A stretch of DNA of 64,000 nucleotides, from positions 56,426 through 120,425 of the forward strand of contig DDUU01000042.1 in assembly GCA_002344965.1 (NCBI GenBank). The letters are read 5' to 3'. Of the stretch, positions 27,990 through 36,775 are shown in pieces. The position numbers were made by a program, and so were the translations under genes. Positions within the stretch are counted from its first letter, which is position 1; each line of letters opens with the position of its first letter. Origin of the DNA: Candidatus Tepidiaquacellales bacterium UBA2330 (GTDB lineage Bacteria; Bacteroidota; Ignavibacteria; Tepidaquicellales; Tepidaquicellaceae). The notes under the pieces are model-generated. The model made no database searches and had not been told where the DNA came from. It was given only the letters and a program-made list of their open reading frames with translations.

Positions 27990-29339
27990 ATGCTGGACGA
28001 CTTAACAAATAAACTTGAAACTGTTCTAAAAAAGATCAGAGGTCAGGGAAAAATTACGGATACTAATATTGATGAATCTCTTCGCGAAATTAGAAGAGTA
28101 TTGTTTGATGCTGACGTTAATTACAAAGTCGTTACCAAATTTATAAATGACGTAAAGGAAAAATCCATCGGGCTGAATGTTTTAAACAGCATTACACCCG
28201 GTCAGCTTATTGTAAAAGTGATCAATGACGAGCTTATAAAGCTGATGGGAGCGGAAAGATCAGGAATAAAATTTTCCGACAGGATACCTTCGGTTATATT
28301 AATGGTAGGATTGCAGGGTTCCGGAAAGACAACATTTTCCGCAAAACTTGCAAAGCATTTAAAATCAAAAGGAAGAAATCCGCTGCTGGCTGCATGTGAT
28401 GTTTACAGACCTGCTGCGATTGAGCAGTTAAGGATACTTGGAAAGCAGATCAGCATTCCGGTTTATACAGATGATAATGAAAAAAATCCCGTTAAAATTT
28501 CTAATGCGGCAATTCAGTATGCACGGGAAAATGCTCGTGATACATTAATAGTTGATACTGCCGGACGTTTAGCAATCGATGAGGAAATGATGAATGAAGT
28601 GGCTGCTCTTAAGAAGTCGCTTAATCCTGAAGAGATACTTTTTGTAGTGGATGCTATGACCGGTCAGGATGCTGTGAATACTGCCAAAGCTTTTCATGAC
28701 AAACTTGATTTTGACGGTGTTGTTCTTACTAAATTAGACGGAGATACAAGAGGCGGCGCGGCATTATCAATAAAAGCAGTAGTTAATGTTCCCATAAAAT
28801 TTTCAGGTATCGGTGAAAAACTTGATGCCATTGAAGAGTTTCATCCGGACAGAATGGCCTCAAGAATTCTTGGAAAAGGAGATATTGTTTCCTTTGTTGA
28901 AAAAGCCCAGAATGAGTTTGATCTTTCAGAAAGCGGAAAACTTGAAGAAAAGCTAAGGAAAAATAAATTTGATTACAATGATTTTCTTGCTTACTTGGCT
29001 CAAATAAAAAAAATGGGTTCCCTGTCAGGTCTTCTTTCGATGATCCCCGGAGCGGGTAAAATGCTAAAGAATCAGGAAGTGGATGATAAAGTGCTTGTTA
29101 AAATTGAATCCGTAATACAGTCAATGACAAAAAAGGAAAGAGAAAATCCGAATTTACTGAATGGAACAAGAAGAAGAAGGATTGCAGACGGAAGCGGAAA
29201 CTCAATACAGCAGGTAAACAGAGTGATAAAACAGTTTGAAGATATGCAAAAGATGATGCGGCAGTTCAGTAAAGATAAAGGCCGCGGCATTATGAAAAAA
29301 ATGAAACTGCCTGCAAATTTTATGAATCAGCTAAAATAA
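27990..29339 (+). CDS. ffh: Signal recognition particle protein Ffh
   Basis: The 449-residue protein has the complete SRP54 layout: an N-domain helical bundle, and a G-domain with GLQGSGKTT (P-loop, near residue 109), DTAGR and TKLDGDTRGG. The methionine-rich M-domain follows (about 300-449), with KKMGSLSGLLSMIPG and RRRRIADGSG for 4.5S RNA binding. It co-translationally targets inner-membrane and secreted proteins to FtsY/SecYEG. It is the first gene of a conserved translation cluster (ffh-rpsP-khpA-rimM-trmD-rplS). No SRP RNA gene was seen in the window. Confidence 0.97.
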   Translation: MLDDLTNKLETVLKKIRGQGKITDTNIDESLREIRRVLFDADVNYKVVTKFINDVKEKSIGLNVLNSITPGQLIVKVINDELIKLMGAERSGIKFSDRIPSVILMVGLQGSGKTTFSAKLAKHLKSKGRNPLLAACDVYRPAAIEQLRILGKQISIPVYTDDNEKNPVKISNAAIQYARENARDTLIVDTAGRLAIDEEMMNEVAALKKSLNPEEILFVVDAMTGQDAVNTAKAFHDKLDFDGVVLTKLDGDTRGGAALSIKAVVNVPIKFSGIGEKLDAIEEFHPDRMASRILGKGDIVSFVEKAQNEFDLSESGKLEEKLRKNKFDYNDFLAYLAQIKKMGSLSGLLSMIPGAGKMLKNQEVDDKVLVKIESVIQSMTKKERENPNLLNGTRRRRIADGSGNSIQQVNRVIKQFEDMQKMMRQFSKDKGRGIMKKMKLPANFMNQLK

Positions 29340-29389
29340 TAAATCAAAAATAATAAACTTTAATAAACTTAAGGAGCGGTTAAAAAACA

Positions 29390-29917
29390 TTGGTAAAGTT
29401 AAGACTAAAAAGAATGGGAAAGAGGCATTATCCGGTTTACAAGATAGTAGCCGCTGATTCCCGTTTTCCAAGAGACGGCAGATTTATTGAATCAGTCGGT
29501 CTCTATAATCCAAATATGAATCCGATGGAAGTTACACTGGATGAATCACGGGTGTTATACTGGCTTAATGTCGGTGCCCAGCCGACAGACACAGTAAGAA
29601 GTCTTTTAAGAAGTGAAGGTTTGATGCTTAAATTTCATCTGACAAAAAAAGGAAAAGAAGCAGGTGAAATAGAAGCGGAAGTTGAAAAACTTTTATCCGG
29701 AAGAGATGCAAAGCTGAAAAGATCTGCAGAAAAAAAGATCAGAAGAAAAATCAGCAAAAAGAACAAGAAAGCTGAAGGTGATAAACCTGCTGAACCGGTG
29801 GCTGAAAAGTCCGCCGCTTCTTCTGAAGAGAAACCGGCTGAAGCTCCGGCTGAGAAGCCTGTAGAAGCATCTGCTGAAGCTCCTGCAGAATTGAATAATG
29901 AAAAACCGGCTGAATAA
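29390..29917 (+). CDS. rpsP: Ribosomal protein bS16 with long acidic/Ala-Pro-rich C-terminal extension, TTG start
   Basis: The bS16 core (VKLRLKRMGKRHYPVYKIVAADSR..., about residues 1-85) is canonical and belongs to the small ribosomal subunit. The only start that gives the family's N-terminus is TTG at 29390-29392, with AAGGAG at 29371-29376 thirteen bases upstream. The protein is 175 residues instead of the usual 80-90. The tail is first Lys/Arg-rich (about 100-125), then a low-complexity Ala-Glu-Pro-Lys stretch ending NNEKPAE. Such tails occur in bS16 of Bacteroidota and relatives. The extension's role is unknown and it is probably disordered. Confidence 0.95.
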   Translation: MVKLRLKRMGKRHYPVYKIVAADSRFPRDGRFIESVGLYNPNMNPMEVTLDESRVLYWLNVGAQPTDTVRSLLRSEGLMLKFHLTKKGKEAGEIEAEVEKLLSGRDAKLKRSAEKKIRRKISKKNKKAEGDKPAEPVAEKSAASSEEKPAEAPAEKPVEASAEAPAELNNEKPAE

Positions 29918-30035
29918 GAATTATTTCTTATCAGCAGAATTATTCCGGAAGAGAAAAGATATTAGCTGAATAAAGTTTTTATATTATATTATTCAATATC
30001 ATTCAATATTCTTAATTAAAAAAAGGAGATCCCAA

Positions 30036-30293
30036 ATGAAAGAATTTATTGAATTTATAGCTAAAAATCTCGTGGACAATCCTGACGCTGTGCGCGTTGA
30101 AGAAGTGGATGAAGGTGAAAACAAAATTAAATTCATTCTTCACGTTCAGGATAACGAAACCGGAAAAGTAATAGGTAAAATGGGAAGGACAGCTAAGGCA
30201 ATCAGAACTTTGCTTTCAGCTGTTGCATCTAAGCAGGGCAAAAGAGCTTCGATGGAAATCCCTGATAAGATTAAAAAAGAATCAACTGAATAA
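30036..30293 (+). CDS. khpA: KH-domain RNA-binding protein KhpA
   Basis: The 85-residue protein is a single type II KH domain with a GxxG loop in GKVIGKMGRTAKAIRTLL and a typical KEFIEFIAKNLVDNPDAV start. It resembles KhpA/YlqC, a small RNA-binding protein usually encoded between rpsP and rimM, exactly as here. AAGGAG at 30023-30028 precedes the ATG by seven bases. In other bacteria it works with KhpB in RNA regulation and cell division. That partner is not in the window. Confidence 0.93.
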   Translation: MKEFIEFIAKNLVDNPDAVRVEEVDEGENKIKFILHVQDNETGKVIGKMGRTAKAIRTLLSAVASKQGKRASMEIPDKIKKESTE

Positions 30294-30302
30294 ATTTAGA
30301 TA

Positions 30303-30839
30303 TTGCCTGAAAAAAATGATTTTATAGCGATAGGTAAAATAGTGAAACCTATCGGCGTAAAAGGAAATGTAAAGGCGATTTACTTAACTGATTTTCCTGA
30401 AAGATTTAAAATTCTCTCGGAAGTTTTTCTTTTTGATGAAAGAAAGGAAGAATTCAAAAAAAATTATTCTGATTTTGAATTTTATATTTCAGAGTGCAAA
30501 CCATTGATTGGTTATGTTAATCTGAAATTTGAAGGTTATGAAGATAAAAATTCAGTCAGTGAGCTTATCGGTCAGTTAATTATGATACCTGAATCTGAAA
30601 GAGTAAAGTTACCTGATGATAATTTTTATTTTTATGATCTTATAGGTTCTGAAGTTTTTAATGACGGGAAACGGCTTGGCATTGTGGAATCATTTACAGA
30701 TTTCGGAAGCGGTGATCTTATTAACATAAATGTAGGAGGTAAAGTTGTGATGATACCTTTCAGAAAAGAGTTTGTTAAGAAAGTGGATGTAAAAAATAAA
30801 AAAGTTGAACTTAAGTTAATTGAAGGTTTTTTAGAATAG
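30303..30839 (+). CDS. rimM: Ribosome maturation factor RimM, TTG start
   Basis: The 178-residue protein has the N-terminal RimM beta-barrel (FIAIGKIVKPIGVKGNVKAIYLTDFPERF) and the C-terminal PRC-barrel (YFYDLIGSEVFNDGKRLGIVESFTDFGSGDLI, ending with MIPFRKEFVKKVD). It assists 16S rRNA processing and 30S head assembly by binding uS19. The reading frame starts at TTG 30303-30305, nine bases after the khpA stop. No ATG is available before the conserved region. Confidence 0.94.
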   Translation: MPEKNDFIAIGKIVKPIGVKGNVKAIYLTDFPERFKILSEVFLFDERKEEFKKNYSDFEFYISECKPLIGYVNLKFEGYEDKNSVSELIGQLIMIPESERVKLPDDNFYFYDLIGSEVFNDGKRLGIVESFTDFGSGDLININVGGKVVMIPFRKEFVKKVDVKNKKVELKLIEGFLE

Positions 30840-30850
30840 AATACTTAATC

Positions 30851-31543
30851 ATGAGGTTTGATATTCTAAGCGCCAATTCCAGAATACTGGAAAGTTCTTT
30901 GAAAAACGGTTTAGTTTCACGGGCGTCAGATAAGAATCTGATATCTTACAACATTCATAATCTCCGTGATTATGCAGAAGGTAAATATAAACAGATAGAT
31001 GATCTTCCATACGGCGGCGGAACAGGAATGATACTTAAACCTGAACCGATTTTCAGATGCGCTGAAAAGCTGATGAGTGAAACAAATTATGATGATGTAA
31101 TTTATTTCTCTCCGCAAGGTATCAGACTTAATCAGAAAATGCTTAATGAATTTTCCCTTAAGAAAAATCTTATGCTAATATGCGGTCATTATAAGGGTAC
31201 AGATGAGAGGGTAATAAAGAAACTGGTTACTAAAGAGATCTCAATCGGTGATTATGTTCTTTCATGCGGAGATATTGCAGCAATGGTTTTTATCGATGCA
31301 GTAGCAAGACTTATACCTGGCGTGCTCGGCGACGGGGAGTCAGCTATTACTGATTCATTTCAGGTGGAAACAGGATTTGATCATCCGCAGTTTACAAGAC
31401 CGGAAGTCTATGGTAAAATGAAAGTTCCGGCAATACTGCTCTCTGGCGATCACGCAAAAATTAATTTATGGCGTGAAAAAAAAGCTCAGGCAAAATACAA
31501 TAGAATAAATAAACTAAATAAGAAAAATAACAGCAACAGATAA
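30851..31543 (+). CDS. trmD: tRNA (guanine-37-N1)-methyltransferase
   Basis: The 230-residue protein has the SPOUT trefoil-knot features of TrmD: MRFDIL at the N-terminus, DLPYGGGTGMILKPEPIF, CGHYKGTDERV, and EISIGDYVLSCGDIAAMVFIDAVARLIPGVLG. The following DSF...FDHPQFTRPEVY carries the conserved catalytic Asp region. It methylates G37 of tRNAs reading CNN and related codons using S-adenosylmethionine and prevents +1 frameshifts. It is part of the conserved rimM-trmD-rplS order, with short spacing on both sides. Confidence 0.96.
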   Translation: MRFDILSANSRILESSLKNGLVSRASDKNLISYNIHNLRDYAEGKYKQIDDLPYGGGTGMILKPEPIFRCAEKLMSETNYDDVIYFSPQGIRLNQKMLNEFSLKKNLMLICGHYKGTDERVIKKLVTKEISIGDYVLSCGDIAAMVFIDAVARLIPGVLGDGESAITDSFQVETGFDHPQFTRPEVYGKMKVPAILLSGDHAKINLWREKKAQAKYNRINKLNKKNNSNR

Positions 31544-31557
31544 GGAGAATTATTATC

Positions 31558-32001
31558 ATGGAAAAAAAAATAAATCTGGTAACCGCAGGACAGTTAAGGA
31601 ATGACATACCGGAATTTCATGTCGGAGATACAATTTCAGTTTCAGTGAATGTATTCGAAGGAGATAAAGAAAGAATTCAGATATTTAAAGGTATTGTAAT
31701 GGGAATTAAAGGCGGCGGCATCAGCAAGACTTTCCGGGTCAGAAAAATCTCAAACGGTGTAGGAGTGGAAAGAATATTTCCGATAAATTCTCCGAGGATC
31801 GCAAAGATTGAAATTTCTAAACACGGCAGCGTAAGAAGAGCCAAGCTTTACTACCTGAGAAATCTTACCGGCAAAGCAGCTACAAAGATCAAGGAAAAAA
31901 AGAGAACTGCAAAGGTACTTGAAGATATATTACCGGTTACGGATCCAGTAACACCGAAAGCTGAAACGGTTGAAGTAAATGAAGAAGCAGCTGTTTCTTA
32001 A
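31558..32001 (+). CDS. rplS: Ribosomal protein bL19
   Basis: The 147-residue protein has a typical bL19 core (about 1-115), with FHVGDTISVSVNVFEGDKERIQIFKG, ISKTFRVRKIS and a basic SVRRAKLYYLRNLTGKAATKIKEK stretch. A short acidic C-terminal extension follows (about 120-147). bL19 sits at the 30S-50S interface. AAGGAG at 31542-31547 lies ten bases before the ATG. It is the last gene of the translation cluster and is followed by a hairpin terminator. Confidence 0.96.
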   Translation: MEKKINLVTAGQLRNDIPEFHVGDTISVSVNVFEGDKERIQIFKGIVMGIKGGGISKTFRVRKISNGVGVERIFPINSPRIAKIEISKHGSVRRAKLYYLRNLTGKAATKIKEKKRTAKVLEDILPVTDPVTPKAETVEVNEEAAVS

Positions 32002-32033
32002 TTTTCAATTATTTAAAAAATAAATTTTAATTT

Positions 32034-32062
32034 AACCGTCAATATTGTTTGACGGTTTTTTT
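32034..32062 (+). terminator. Rho-independent terminator after rplS
   Basis: A 9-bp stem (AACCGTCAA at 32034-32042 with TTGACGGTT at 32049-32057) has a 6-nt loop and runs into seven T. It closes the ffh-rplS cluster. The next ATG is only six bases beyond the T-run. Confidence 0.9.
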
Positions 32063-32067
32063 ATTTA

Positions 32068-32694
32068 ATGAATTCAGACAAAAAACATTTTGTATCAATA
32101 GCAGGAAATATCGGCTCCGGTAAATCTTCGCTGACTGAACTTGTTTCGTCCGAATTCGGATGGAAACCCTATTACGAAAAAGTCAGCAATAATCCTTATC
32201 TTAAAGATTTCTACACTGATATGAAAAGATGGTCATTTAATCTTCAGGTGTTTTTTCTATCTCACAGATTCAAAACTCATATTGAGATTCTTAAGTCAAG
32301 AAAGTCCGTTATTCAGGACAGAAGCATTTATGAGGACGTTGAAATATTTGCGCTGAATTTATACAAAATGGGAAAAATGAGCAAAAGGGATTATGATAAT
32401 TACAGAAATCTTTTTAAAGAAATGACTGCGTTTTTAAAAGCTCCTGACCTGCTGCTGTATCTGAAATCTGATCTTCCGAAACTTCAGAAACAGATTAGTC
32501 TGAGAGGCAGAGATTTCGAGCAAAATATTGATCCGGGTTATCTTAAGAATCTTAACGAGAGTTATGATGAATGGATCAGCAGATACAATTCGGGAAAATG
32601 TATAGTCGTTGATTCAAATAATCTGGATTTCGTAAACAGAAAAAAAGATCTGAAGAAAATTGTAAATACTATAATTGATTCTATTATCAAATAG
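32068..32694 (+). CDS. Deoxynucleoside kinase
   Basis: The 208-residue protein has the deoxynucleoside-kinase layout: P-loop GNIGSGKS at residues 13-20, YYEKVSNNPYLKDFY (substrate-binding Glu region), FFLSHRFKTH, the DRS motif in VIQDRSIYEDVEIFA, and the LID arginines in SLRGRDFE. It phosphorylates deoxynucleosides (dA/dG/dC type, specificity not decidable) for salvage in the cytoplasm. The ATG sits directly behind the rplS terminator, so the promoter must overlap the end of the rplS unit or read-through supplies it. A GT9 gene follows nine bases later. Confidence 0.92.
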   Translation: MNSDKKHFVSIAGNIGSGKSSLTELVSSEFGWKPYYEKVSNNPYLKDFYTDMKRWSFNLQVFFLSHRFKTHIEILKSRKSVIQDRSIYEDVEIFALNLYKMGKMSKRDYDNYRNLFKEMTAFLKAPDLLLYLKSDLPKLQKQISLRGRDFEQNIDPGYLKNLNESYDEWISRYNSGKCIVVDSNNLDFVNRKKDLKKIVNTIIDSIIK

Positions 32695-32703
32695 AATGAG
32701 CTA

Positions 32704-33894
32704 ATGCAAAATGATTTAATAAATAATCTGAAAATACCTGACTGTAAATTTTACTCGGGATATAAACCCTGCTTCCCCGGATATGACTGCCTGAAAGACG
32801 GATGTAAAATGGAATTGTCAGGCGATACTTCTCACAGAATGGGAAAAAAAATTCTGATAATTTCTCTTGATGCTCTCGGAAATGTTTTACTGAATACTTC
32901 TGTACTTCATGCTCTTAAAAGAAAATATCCTGTTAGTACGGTTCACTGGCTGACAATGAAAAATGCAGCTCCGATATTATCCAATAATGATTTTATTGAC
33001 AAAATTTTTGTATGGGATGATGATGATAAACTTATATTATCCGGAATGAAGTATGATGTTTTATTGAACGGCGACAAATCCTTTTATGCATGCGCGTTTG
33101 CAGGCAAAGTAAAAGCGGATGAGAAATTCGGATTTGTTTTAAATGATAACGGAAAGATAATTCCGGTCAATGACGCGGCAATGTATAATTATAATATGGG
33201 TATCGATGATGAATTGAAATTCAGAAAAAATCTGAAGTCAGGAAGTCAGATCATTCACGAAACGTTTGAGCTTGAATACAGAAAAGACGAATATGTATTT
33301 TCTTTTTCTGCAGAAGAAAAGGATTTTATTGAAAAGTATAAAGAGCAGATTAAATATGACAGGAGTTATCTCTATGTCGGATTCAACACGGGGTGTTCAA
33401 ATCTATTTCCGAATAAAAAAATGACTGTCGAGCAGCATGTAAAACTTATAAACGATCTTGCACAGACAAGTGAATTTAAAATACTTTTACTGGGCGGGAA
33501 AGAGGACACTGAAAGAAATCTGAAGATTCATGAAAGTCTTGACAAGGATATTCAGAATAAAGTAATTTATACTCCGACTAACCTTGGATTAAGAAACGGC
33601 GCCTGCTTTATGGATGTATGTGATGTTGTAATCACCGGCGACAGTTTCGGAATGCATCTGGCAATAGCTTTGAAAAAATATGTCATTGCCTGGTTCGGTC
33701 TCTCCTGCTGGAATGAGATTGAACTGTACAACTGCGGAGAAAAACTGATTCCGACCGGACTGGAATGCGCTCCCTGCTGGAATAAAGTCTGTCCTAATAA
33801 TCTGGAATGCATTGATATGATTGACTTAGACAGAATAGCTTCAATTGTAAGAAAGTATGCCCTGGTAAAACCATTGTTCACAAATAAAAACTAA
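32704..33894 (+). CDS. Glycosyltransferase family 9 (heptosyltransferase-like) with cysteine clusters at both ends
   Basis: The 396-residue protein has the GT9 two-Rossmann pattern: KILIISLDALGNVLLNTSVLHALKRKYP (about 48-75, the usual xRxDxxG region), GFNTGCSNLFPNKK and LLLGGKEDTERN at the nucleotide-sugar side, and VVITGDSFGMHLAIALKKYVIAWFG. GT9 enzymes add heptose or related sugars to LPS core. Unusually, four cysteines precede the fold (Cys14, 23, 29, 34), and a second group, C-x2-C-x4-C-x5-C, follows the GT core near residue 355. These could bind a metal or Fe-S cluster. It starts nine bases after the kinase gene. Confidence 0.85.
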   Translation: MQNDLINNLKIPDCKFYSGYKPCFPGYDCLKDGCKMELSGDTSHRMGKKILIISLDALGNVLLNTSVLHALKRKYPVSTVHWLTMKNAAPILSNNDFIDKIFVWDDDDKLILSGMKYDVLLNGDKSFYACAFAGKVKADEKFGFVLNDNGKIIPVNDAAMYNYNMGIDDELKFRKNLKSGSQIIHETFELEYRKDEYVFSFSAEEKDFIEKYKEQIKYDRSYLYVGFNTGCSNLFPNKKMTVEQHVKLINDLAQTSEFKILLLGGKEDTERNLKIHESLDKDIQNKVIYTPTNLGLRNGACFMDVCDVVITGDSFGMHLAIALKKYVIAWFGLSCWNEIELYNCGEKLIPTGLECAPCWNKVCPNNLECIDMIDLDRIASIVRKYALVKPLFTNKN

Positions 33895-33936
33895 TGCTGA
33901 GTGATTTTCAAAAAATATTAAACTCAATAAATATTT

Positions 33937-33957
33937 GTAGCTCGTAATTTGTAATTG
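33937..33957. repeat. Three imperfect heptanucleotide repeats upstream of tRNA-Arg
   Basis: Consecutive 7-bp units GTAGCTC, GTAATTT and GTAATTG lie between the GT9 stop and the tRNA. They share the phase and the GTAA(T/C)T core with the longer array at 34143-34184 on the other side of the tRNA. Confidence 0.5.
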
Positions 33958-33968
33958 TTCTTTATCTT

Positions 33969-34040
33969 GCCCCTGTGGTGTAACGGATAGCACAAAGGTC
34001 TTCGGAACCTTTGGTCAGGGTTCGAGTCCTTGCAGGGGTA
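33969..34040 (+). tRNA. tRNA-Arg, anticodon UCG
   Basis: A cloverleaf can be drawn. The acceptor stem pairs GCCCCTG (33969-33975) with CAGGGGT (34033-34039, one G-U pair at the end), and the discriminator A is at 34040. The D-arm contains TGTAACGGATAGCAC. The anticodon stem AAGGT/ACCTT has loop CTTCGGA, giving anticodon TCG (arginine codon CGA/CGG). The T-arm contains GGTTCGAGTCC. CCA is not encoded. A run of six T begins at 34042 and may terminate transcription. Confidence 0.93.
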
Positions 34041-34142
34041 CTTTTTTAGTTTTAAGTTTCATATTTCAAGCTTTAATTACTTGTAACAATTTTAATTTTG
34101 TAATTAAGAATCCCGAACATTTCCCGTATTAACCAATCTAAT

Positions 34143-34184
34143 AACCCGCAATCCGTAACCCGTAACTCATAACTCGTAACTCGC
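34143..34184. repeat. Six tandem heptanucleotide repeats at the priA 3' end
   Basis: Six in-phase 7-bp units lie back to back: AACCCGC, AATCCGT, AACCCGT, AACTCAT, AACTCGT and AACTCGC (consensus AAYYCGY). The array ends three bases from the priA stop codon. It is a degenerate short tandem repeat with no coding content. Confidence 0.8.
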
Positions 34185-34186
34185 AT

Positions 34187-36706
34187 CTACAAAAGATTTA
34201 TCGCATCCACATCAATAGTAATCATTACCTTTTTCGGAACGTTACTGTTTACATATTTTTTTACTTCTTTAAGTATTTTTCTCAGGAAAGTTCCTTTCGG
34301 ATCTTTTTCTTTTGACGCTTTTATCAACAAATGAAATCTGTATTTGTCTTTCAGTTTTGAGAACAGCGGCGGATTTGGTGAAAACGTATCAAGAATTTTT
34401 TCCCTGTCTAAAGCTGTAATAAGATTATACACTTCTTTAATTTTCGACTCGCAAAGATTTTTATCCGCGGACCGTGATTCAATAATCACTAATCTGCTGA
34501 ACGGAGGATAGTTCAGCTGACTTCTCACTTTTATTTCCCTCTCATAAAATTTTTCATAGTCATGATTCTTCACATTATCAAATACATAAAACTCAGAATG
34601 ATTAGTCTGTATCAGCACCATTCCGGCTTTTTCGCTTCTTCCGCTTCTTCCTGACACCTGTGTGAGAATCTGAAAAGTTTTTTCAGTTGCGCGGAAGTCC
34701 GGATTCAAAAGTCCAATGTCAGCATTAATTACTCCTACCAGCGTTACATCAGGAAAGTCCAGACCTTTTGAAATTATCTGAGTTCCTGCAAGTATGTCTA
34801 TTTTTCCGTCATAAAAATCCTTAAGAATTTTCTGAAATTTCTTTCCGGAATTCAGTGAATCGGAATCTATTCTTTCGATAACAGCTAAAGGAAATATTTT
34901 TTTCAGTTCCTCTTCCACTCTCTCCGTACCGGCGCCTTTCTGAACAAGTTTATCCGAACCGCAGGAAAGGCATACTCTTCCCTTTCGTTTTGTATAACCG
35001 CAGTAATGGCATTTCAGCATATCGATCGCCTTGTGAAATGTTAAAGCGATATTACATCGAATGCACATTTCCACTTCACCGCAGCTCAGACATTCAAGAT
35101 AAGAATGATATCCCCTTCTGTTCTGTAAAATAATAACTCCTTCTTTTTTCTCAAGCCGCTCCCCGATTTCATAAACCAGATCTTTGGAAAGAAACTTCAC
35201 TCTGACATTATCTATAGTCTCAAAAAAATCCTTTACCTTTTTTTTGTTATATTCATCTTCGTCATAATCATCATCAGTCTTTTTTTGCAGATCAACTATT
35301 CTAATCTCCGGCATTTTAATATTAGATGCTCTAAGTGGTAGATTATAAAGGCCGTATTTTCCTGACTTTGCATTATAATAACTTTCCATCGAAGGTGTAG
35401 CGGATCCGAGGATTACCGGAGAATTATTTATGCTGCCTCTGAATACAGCACAGTCCCTGCCGTTATACCTCGGAGAATTTTCCTGCTTAAAAGAATTATC
35501 GTGTTCCTCATCCACTACTATTATCCCAATATTTTTGAGCGGAGCGAAAACCGCTGACCTTGCGCCGATCACTATCTTTATGCTTCCGCTGATGATCCGG
35601 TCAAACGTATCACGCCTCTCGCCTTCAGAAAGTCTGCTGTGTATTACGCCGACTATGTTTCCGAATGCTGCTTTAAATCTGTGTATCAGCTGCGGCGTCA
35701 GTGATATTTCGGGTACAAGGACAATCGCTGTTTTATTTTTCGATATAACTTTGCGAATAAGATTAATATAAACCTCAGTCTTGCCGCTGCCTGTAACTCC
35801 GAATATCAGAAACACTCTGAATAATTCCTTTTCAATGTATTCAGAAATTCCGCTGACAATATTTACCTGATCAGGATTCAGCATATGCGTCTTTGTTTCC
35901 TCCCTGTAAATATCATCCGTCTGTCTGAATTCTCTTTCTTCCTTAATCTCTATTAGTTCTTTTTTCAAAAGCGAATTTACCGAAGCAGCGCTTATTCCGG
36001 AGACATCCGCCGCTTCCTTCAGTTTTACAAACTCACTGCTGCTGAGTCCTTTCAGAAATTTAATCTGTTTTTCTGAGCGAAGATTATGTTTTGCTCTTAC
36101 ATCTTCAATATCCTGTTTACCAAAATTCAGACGAACAAGCTTTATCTTTTTTTCACTGACAGGTTTTGAGAAATGATTTTCGGAATAAATTATATTTTTT
36201 CCCCCGAGTATTTTGAGATAAGCTGACAGATCATCAAATTTTAATTTTCTTTCAAGTTGTTTTTCGGATGAGGGTTCATTTCGTTCAAGAGCTTCTATTA
36301 TTTTCAAATATATTTCATCCGTTAAATCCGATTCATCAAGCTCCTTAAGATAATTTTCATACAGAAAATAATATTTATCAGAATTAATATTCATCTTCCC
36401 CGGAATTGCTGAAAAAATCACTTCGCCGATCGGTGCGGAATAATATTCAGAAATCCATTTGCAGAATTCCAGCATCTCATCTTCCATCAATACATTTTCA
36501 TCAAGTATATCCAGAACTGGTTTAAGTTTATTAAAATCAGTTTTGTCTGAAATACTGACAATCATACCGGTAATTTTCTTTTTTCCAAAACCGGCAATCA
36601 CTCTTTTGCCTGCGGCGGCTTTAGGAAATAAATGCCGCGGGATACTGTAAGTGAACAGATTTTCTATAGGAAGATTAAAGGCGACGTTAGCAAACAGTTC
36701 ACTCAA
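34187..36706 (-). CDS. priA: Primosomal protein N' (PriA helicase), TTG start
   Basis: The 839-residue protein has all PriA parts: an N-terminal DNA 3'-end-binding domain (VAFNLPIENLFTYSIP, GKRVIAGFGKKK), a superfamily 2 helicase core with GVTGSGKTEVY (Walker A, near residue 307) and VVDEEHD, and the zinc-binding insertion CLSCGEVEMCIRC / CHYCG / CLSCG. The C-terminal motifs GTQIISKGLDFPDVTLVGV and TQVSGRSGRSEK complete it. It reloads the replisome at stalled forks. The frame begins at TTG 36704-36706, immediately preceded by an in-frame stop, so no upstream ATG exists. Confidence 0.96.
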   Translation of the reverse strand: MSELFANVAFNLPIENLFTYSIPRHLFPKAAAGKRVIAGFGKKKITGMIVSISDKTDFNKLKPVLDILDENVLMEDEMLEFCKWISEYYSAPIGEVIFSAIPGKMNINSDKYYFLYENYLKELDESDLTDEIYLKIIEALERNEPSSEKQLERKLKFDDLSAYLKILGGKNIIYSENHFSKPVSEKKIKLVRLNFGKQDIEDVRAKHNLRSEKQIKFLKGLSSSEFVKLKEAADVSGISAASVNSLLKKELIEIKEEREFRQTDDIYREETKTHMLNPDQVNIVSGISEYIEKELFRVFLIFGVTGSGKTEVYINLIRKVISKNKTAIVLVPEISLTPQLIHRFKAAFGNIVGVIHSRLSEGERRDTFDRIISGSIKIVIGARSAVFAPLKNIGIIVVDEEHDNSFKQENSPRYNGRDCAVFRGSINNSPVILGSATPSMESYYNAKSGKYGLYNLPLRASNIKMPEIRIVDLQKKTDDDYDEDEYNKKKVKDFFETIDNVRVKFLSKDLVYEIGERLEKKEGVIILQNRRGYHSYLECLSCGEVEMCIRCNIALTFHKAIDMLKCHYCGYTKRKGRVCLSCGSDKLVQKGAGTERVEEELKKIFPLAVIERIDSDSLNSGKKFQKILKDFYDGKIDILAGTQIISKGLDFPDVTLVGVINADIGLLNPDFRATEKTFQILTQVSGRSGRSEKAGMVLIQTNHSEFYVFDNVKNHDYEKFYEREIKVRSQLNYPPFSRLVIIESRSADKNLCESKIKEVYNLITALDREKILDTFSPNPPLFSKLKDKYRFHLLIKASKEKDPKGTFLRKILKEVKKYVNSNVPKKVMITIDVDAINLL

Positions 36707-36775
36707 TTAATTTTAATGTTTAAAACTTTAAAAAATAAAATCAAATAAATAAGATGCTTAAATGCATTTGATAAA

